In this document: positions 8,788 to 12,216 of the stretch, piece after piece
How positions within the stretch are numbered: the stretch's first letter is position 1
Layout of the letters: the number at the start of each line of letters is the position of its first letter
Source: Usnea hakonensis
Lineage: Eukaryota > Ascomycota > Lecanoromycetes > Lecanorales > Parmeliaceae
DNA: 12,216 nt
Direction of reading: 5' to 3'
NCBI GenBank assembly: GCA_013423325.1
Contig: BLJB01000743.1
Location: 1-12,216 of the forward strand
Program-made: the position numbers and the translations under genes
Notes under the pieces: model-generated
Database searches by the model: none
Told to the model about the DNA's origin: nothing
What the model saw: only the letters and a program-made list of their open reading frames with translations

Positions 8788-9228
8788 TCTTTATTAATCT
8801 ATAAATTCTTATTCTAAATAGAATTTTTAATAATATTTAATTAATCTTTTTTATTATAAATCTTTTTAATCTTTCTACTTTAAGAGCTTTTTTAAATATT
8901 CTAGAATCTTTCTTTTTATAACTATTTTTTATATTAATTATATTTTATATTCTCTTCTTTCTAAATAGAACTATTATAAATTTATTAATAATTATTAGTA
9001 CTTCTATAGTCTTTATTCTTTTTAAATTAAAGATTATTATTAATCTTAATATTAGCTTTTTTATAATCTTCTTAATCTTTTATCTTTTTTTTAAATATAT
9101 TTTTTAATATATTATATAGCCCTTATTTTTATATATTATATATATTTTATAAATTTTGAAAATTATTTTATTATATTTTCTAATATTATACTTCTAATTA
9201 TATTTAGTATATCTAGTTTTATTTTTAT
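8788..9228 (-). pseudogene. LINE copy 2, piece 2: ORF1 C-terminal part
   Basis: On the minus strand this aligns with copy 1 from about 4650 to 5105: second zinc knuckle, the basic C-terminal tail of ORF1, and the ORF1/ORF2 junction. The block matching copy 1 4975-5005 is at about 8878-8905. The stop would be near 8840. CG sites are lost here, so it is more strongly mutated than copy 1. It is interrupted on its upstream side by the fragment at 9242-9388 and on its downstream side by copy 1. Confidence 0.85.
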
Positions 9229-9241
9229 AATAAGTAACTAT
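9229..9241. repeat. TSD of the short LINE fragment, left copy
   Basis: AATAAGTAACTAT is repeated exactly at 9389-9401. Deleting the insert restores the copy 2 ORF1 alignment to copy 1 near 4645-4660, inside the zinc-knuckle region. Confidence 0.9.
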
Positions 9242-9388
9242 CAGCGGAGACAAGTAGGAGTACGGTAAGGTTTTTCACCCTGGTAGTAGTGATGCTACAA
9301 AGGTTTCCCTTATATCGTTGCCATAGAGCTTCCCGTAATTATCTTTCACATAGTTAGATAGACACGAGTATGAATTCCAATCCAATCC
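9242..9388 (+). mobile_element. Unmutated, severely 5'-truncated LINE 3' fragment
   Basis: This is a 147-bp insert consisting only of the LINE 3' UTR and AATCC-type tail, matching copy 1 8622-8773. It is bracketed by a 13-bp TSD, which is diagnostic of aborted target-primed reverse transcription. CA and TG are present at normal density (CACCCTGG, GTGATG, GCCATAG, CACATAG). All of about 20 differences from copy 1 are C to T or G to A in copy 1, plus one extra tail unit there. It escaped RIP either because it is recent or because it is too short to be recognised; RIP needs repeats of some hundreds of bp. Confidence 0.93.
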
Positions 9389-9401
9389 AATAAGTAACTA
9401 T
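9389..9401. repeat. TSD of the short LINE fragment, right copy
   Basis: This is an exact match to 9229-9241, directly after the CCAATCCAATCC tail. Confidence 0.9.
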
Positions 9402-10450
9402 ATAATCTTATTTCTAATAGTTAAAGTATTACGCTATTTTATATATATAATATAATATTTCTTTTATCTCCTCTATTTTAACTAGATTTTTTAATATTAG
9501 TTTAAAGATTATTTCTTTTATAGTAATATTAATAATTAGTAATAAATATCTTTTTTTATCTCTTTCTAATATTAATTTTTTTATATTTACTATCTACTTT
9601 ATCTTTATTATATCTAAATTTAGATATAATTTTTTATTATTCTTTTATATCTTCTTTTTTATAGCTTCTTTATTCTCTATATTTATTATTTTAATTTTTA
9701 TTCTATATACTATTATAATATAAATTCTCTTTATTATTTTTATAATCTTAAATTTTTTAATAATTTAGATTAGATCTTTCTCTAAAAATTCCTTTATCTT
9801 TATATTAATTATTTAGAATTTAATATTTCTACTTTTTAATTACTATGCTACTATAATATTTTTTAATATATATTCTATTATTTTAAAAAATATAATAAAA
9901 TTCTTATTAATAACTTTTATAATAGATATCCTCTTTTTCTTCTTTTTTATTTTAATTAAAAATTATTTTATTTTTCTAAATTCTTTTATAATCTTTTTCT
10001 AGATTTATATTACTAGTTCTATTTTTATATTCTATAATAATAATCTTATAAAGGGGTTTCTTTTACTCTAGTATTCCCTTAAAAAGCTTTAGAAAATTAG
10101 GGTACTTAATCTACTATTTATTAGATTCTAGAGTCTATATACTTTCTTCTATATATAGATTTCGAAATTAATCTATTATTTTTTAATAAAGATTTAGATA
10201 TTTTCTAGATTCTTTTTATATATCTTCTATATAATTATATTTAGCTCTCTAAATAATATATTTTTAATAACTTCTAATATAATAATAATATTATTTATTT
10301 ATTTTTTTCTATTTATTTAGCTCCTTTTAAGATTTCTTCTATTAATTACTTTCTCTATTAATTAATTAAGGGCCTAAATTATATATTTTTAATAGATTTT
10401 TTTTCTTGTTATTTTATCTCCTCTTTTTTTATTATTTATTATACTCCTCT
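9402..10450 (-). pseudogene. LINE copy 2, piece 1: ORF1 N-terminal and central part
   Basis: The minus strand from 9402 to about 9630 aligns with copy 1 4390-4640 (RNA-binding domain and first zinc knuckle). Beyond that copy 2 continues about 0.8 kb further 5' than copy 1. It reads as a lysine/glutamate-rich, probably coiled-coil ORF1 N-terminus, for example NFEIYIQKKVYRL near 10160. This shows what copy 1 has lost. The start codon cannot be fixed since ATG becomes ATA under RIP; the 5' limit of about 10450 is a guess from where protein-like sequence fades. A few TG/CA sites remain (9845, 10406, 10513), probably later mutations. Confidence 0.65.
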
Positions 10451-10920
10451 TTACCCTTACTTTAAGTTATTTATATACTTCGTATACCTTATTACTACTA
10501 TTAACTATAAATTGAAATAAGCGTTCTTCTATCTTTTATTAAATCTCCTTTAATTTTCTTTATTATATTTTATTAATATCTTATATATAATAAAAAGGGA
10601 GACTTTTAATATAATAAATTATAAATAAATAAATACTTTAATTATAAATTTAATTAATTTTATAATAATAATAATATTATATAGAAGTTTATTATTCTAA
10701 ATAATTCTAAATAGAATAGCTCCTTTAAAAGACTTAATTAAGATCTAAAAAAATATATCTTTATAATAATAAAAGAGATAGATCTCTCTATAAAATATTA
10801 ACTTTAACTAATAATAATAATTAATTATTTATATAATTATTACTTTATTTAAAGCTATAAGCTAACTCTTTATAAAACTAATATTAATATATAATTAAAA
10901 TTAAAGTATCTTTATCTTAT
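10451..10920. other. AT-rich stretch without recognisable gene
   Basis: This probably includes the 5' UTR of copy 2 and older flanking DNA. CA/TG are nearly absent, so it has also been through RIP or been swept in by a neighbour. I see no motif, repeat or open frame worth naming. Confidence 0.5.
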
Positions 10921-11017
10921 TAGCTTGTGAGCGCATGGGTACAAGAGGCCTTCAAGGCCTAGTCGTACCTTCCTAGACCAAGCCACCAAGCCATGCAAGC
11001 CATGCGCTCACATAGCT
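10921..11017. mobile_element. 87-bp foldback MITE-like element with 5-bp TSD
   Basis: The 13-bp perfect terminal inverted repeats are TGTGAGCGCATGG at 10926-10938 and its complement at 11000-11012. TAGCT flanks it on both sides (10921-10925 and 11013-11017). Inside is a second hairpin: GGTAC at 10938-10942 pairs with GTACC at 10965-10969, enclosing the near-palindrome AGGCCTTCAAGGCCT at 10946-10960. The element is rich in CA, TG and GC, in complete contrast to its AT-rich, RIP-mutated surroundings. It is far too short to encode anything and would need a transposase in trans. I do not recognise the superfamily from the TIR; a 5-bp TSD is unusual for common fungal MITEs. Confidence 0.75.
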
Positions 11018-11839
11018 TCTATAGCTAGTATCTTATTTAGAAACCTAGTATTAACTAGAAAACTAGTTAAGATTATACTATTATTAAGAGTTTTACTAGG
11101 CTCCTAAAATATAAAAGAGATTAGATCTATTAAATACTATTAAAAGATAGAAGAACCTTTTATATATTTTAGATAATATAGAGAAAGATTCTATCTAAAT
11201 TTCTTTATCTAAATACTATATTCTTAAGTCGTAAAAAAGAGCTTCCTAGAACGTCTCTAATTTATTGAAAGTAGGTATATAGAACACTTATTTATTAGTT
11301 AATTAATTATAGAAGTATAAGAAATATATAAGACTATTTATAAAATACTAAGGGGCTAAGGTTATATAATAGAGTTATATAACTTAGTAAATCTTTCTAT
11401 TTTAATACTTCTACTCGAGCGTATTTCTTTTTTCAAATTCTATATTAACTCTATATTATATAATAATAATATTAGAATAATAGAGATAATATAATAATAT
11501 AATAGTAAATATTAAACTATATAATAGCTTAATATTTAATTCTATAATAATATTATTATATAAACTTTCTACTTTTTATAAAAATATAGTTATTTAAAAA
11601 TCTTTTTTATTATTTATTAAGTATATATTAAATTTTAAATAAAACGAGGTTAGAGGATATATATAGAGATCTATATATTATATAAGAAATAATCTAAATA
11701 GTTATAGTAGCTATAATAGTTAAATAGTAATTAGATAAGTAGCTATAAGACTAAAAATAATACTTTAGAGCCGAGATAATATTATAAAGATTTATATAAA
11801 ATAGATTAAAAAGCCCTTATATACTAGTATTTAGAATTA
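11018..11839. other. AT-rich unassigned stretch
   Basis: There is no recognisable gene. A plus-strand frame from 11021 to about 11459 has a somewhat protein-like reading (for example VVKKSFLERL near 11230) with TAA stops that could be mutated Gln codons. The stop density is about what chance would give, so I do not call it a gene. A few CA/TG sites remain (11265, 11284, 11434). Confidence 0.4.
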
Positions 11840-11929
11840 ACTCTAGAAAAGAAAAGAAAAAGATTAATTAATAATTAATAGTAAACTCTAGAGAGAAAAA
11901 GAAAAGGATTAATTAGTAGTTAATAATAA
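11840..11929 (+). repeat. 45-bp tandem repeat, two copies
   Basis: Two units, 11840-11884 and 11885-11929, both start ACTCTAGA and contain an A/G-rich run followed by GATTAATTA-type sequence. They differ at several positions, mainly A/G transitions as RIP would give. Confidence 0.85.
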
Positions 11930-11964
11930 AGAGAAAAGATATAAGGGGAAAGTCTATTAAGTAT

Positions 11965-12057
11965 AGACTAGTTAATAAGACTAATAAGCCGAATTATTTA
12001 GACTAGTTAATAGAACTAATAAGCCGAATTATCTAGACTAGTTAATAGAACTAATTT
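11965..12057 (+). repeat. 35-bp tandem repeat, 2.7 copies
   Basis: Units at 11965-11999 and 12000-12034 and a partial one at 12035-12057 share AGACTAGTTAATA and AATAAGCCGAATTAT. They differ at three or four bases. Function unknown; the 45-bp repeat lies just upstream. Confidence 0.88.
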
Positions 12058-12152
12058 AGTATTAAGAGATTAAGTAATTTAGTATTTAAGGCGCTAAGAG
12101 GGGGCGATAATAATAATAATAATATATCTAAAAAAAAGATCTAGAAGGGGTA

Positions 12153-12216
12153 TTTTTTGAATTTTGAATTTGAATTTATACGTCGTGTCTACCTAAACTT
12201 CGAAAGGTAATTACGG
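12153..12216 (-). mobile_element. 3' end of a LINE-like element (body right of window)
   Basis: On the minus strand the window ends with CCGTAATTACCTTTCGAAG, a GTAGACACGACGTAT block and an AAATTC-type tail ending at about 12153. It is nearly identical to 625-683 and to the reverse complement of 1-50. Element body and TSD partner lie beyond the window. The GACACG site is unmutated. Confidence 0.75.

Noticed and set aside
10926..11012. A tRNA or other structured RNA gene in the GC-rich island.
   Set aside because: No cloverleaf, A box or B box is visible; perfect terminal repeats with flanking duplicates fit a foldback transposon better.
11021..11459. Possible RIP-degraded coding frame on the plus strand.
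   Set aside because: Stops occur at about chance frequency for this base composition and I recognise no motif; the protein-like look is not enough to call a gene.
1..12216. A single 12.2-kb element bounded by inverted repeats, such as a large DNA transposon.
   Set aside because: The interior is fully explained by nested LINEs with their own TSDs, and the terminal repeats are LINE 3' ends that also occur internally at 625-683.

Overview
The window is a fossil bed of non-LTR retrotransposons (LINEs) in the genome of a filamentous ascomycete with repeat-induced point mutation (RIP). CA and TG dinucleotides are almost absent across most of the 12.2 kb, while CG survives in the younger parts. Stop codons sit where Gln and Trp codons would be, Tyr replaces Cys/His, and Ile replaces Met/Thr, which is what CpA to TpA mutation on both strands produces. 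I see no intact host gene, tRNA, rRNA or CRISPR array. The genus cannot be told from the sequence.

The backbone is one old, heavily mutated, minus-strand LINE (called copy 2) running from about 10450 down to about 63. It has been cut into four pieces by later insertions. From left to right: (i) 1-62 is the 3' end of a plus-strand LINE-like element whose body lies left of the window. (ii) 63-624 is copy 2, reverse transcriptase C-terminal part. (iii) 625-2391 is a compact minus-strand element (copy 3) holding only a LINE ORF1 (gag-like, two zinc knuckles) plus a LINE 3' UTR and tail, with a 13-bp target-site duplication (TSD). (iv) 2392-4389 is copy 2 endonuclease and RT. (v) 4390-8773 is a plus-strand, 5'-truncated LINE (copy 1) with ORF1 and ORF2, flanked by a 14-bp TSD and inserted at the ORF1/ORF2 junction of copy 2. 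(vi) 8774-9241 is copy 2 ORF1 C-terminal part. (vii) 9242-9388 is a short, unmutated 3' fragment of the copy 1 family with a 13-bp TSD. (viii) 9389 to about 10450 is copy 2 ORF1 N-terminal part. (ix) From about 10450 to 12152 the DNA is AT-rich and mostly unassigned, but holds an 87-bp unmutated foldback (MITE-like) element and two short tandem repeats. (x) 12153-12216 is another LINE-like 3' end on the minus strand, whose body lies right of the window.

The most interesting item is the ORF1-only element (copy 3). Its 3' UTR resembles that of the complete LINE next to it, while its ORF1 is clearly diverged and no ORF2 lies between. This looks like a gag-only, non-autonomous LINE that borrows a partner's reverse transcriptase through a shared 3' end. 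Three 3' ends of this subtype occur in 12 kb. The nested TSDs give an unambiguous order of events, and the unmutated 147-bp fragment lets the RIP mutations in copy 1 be read off directly.
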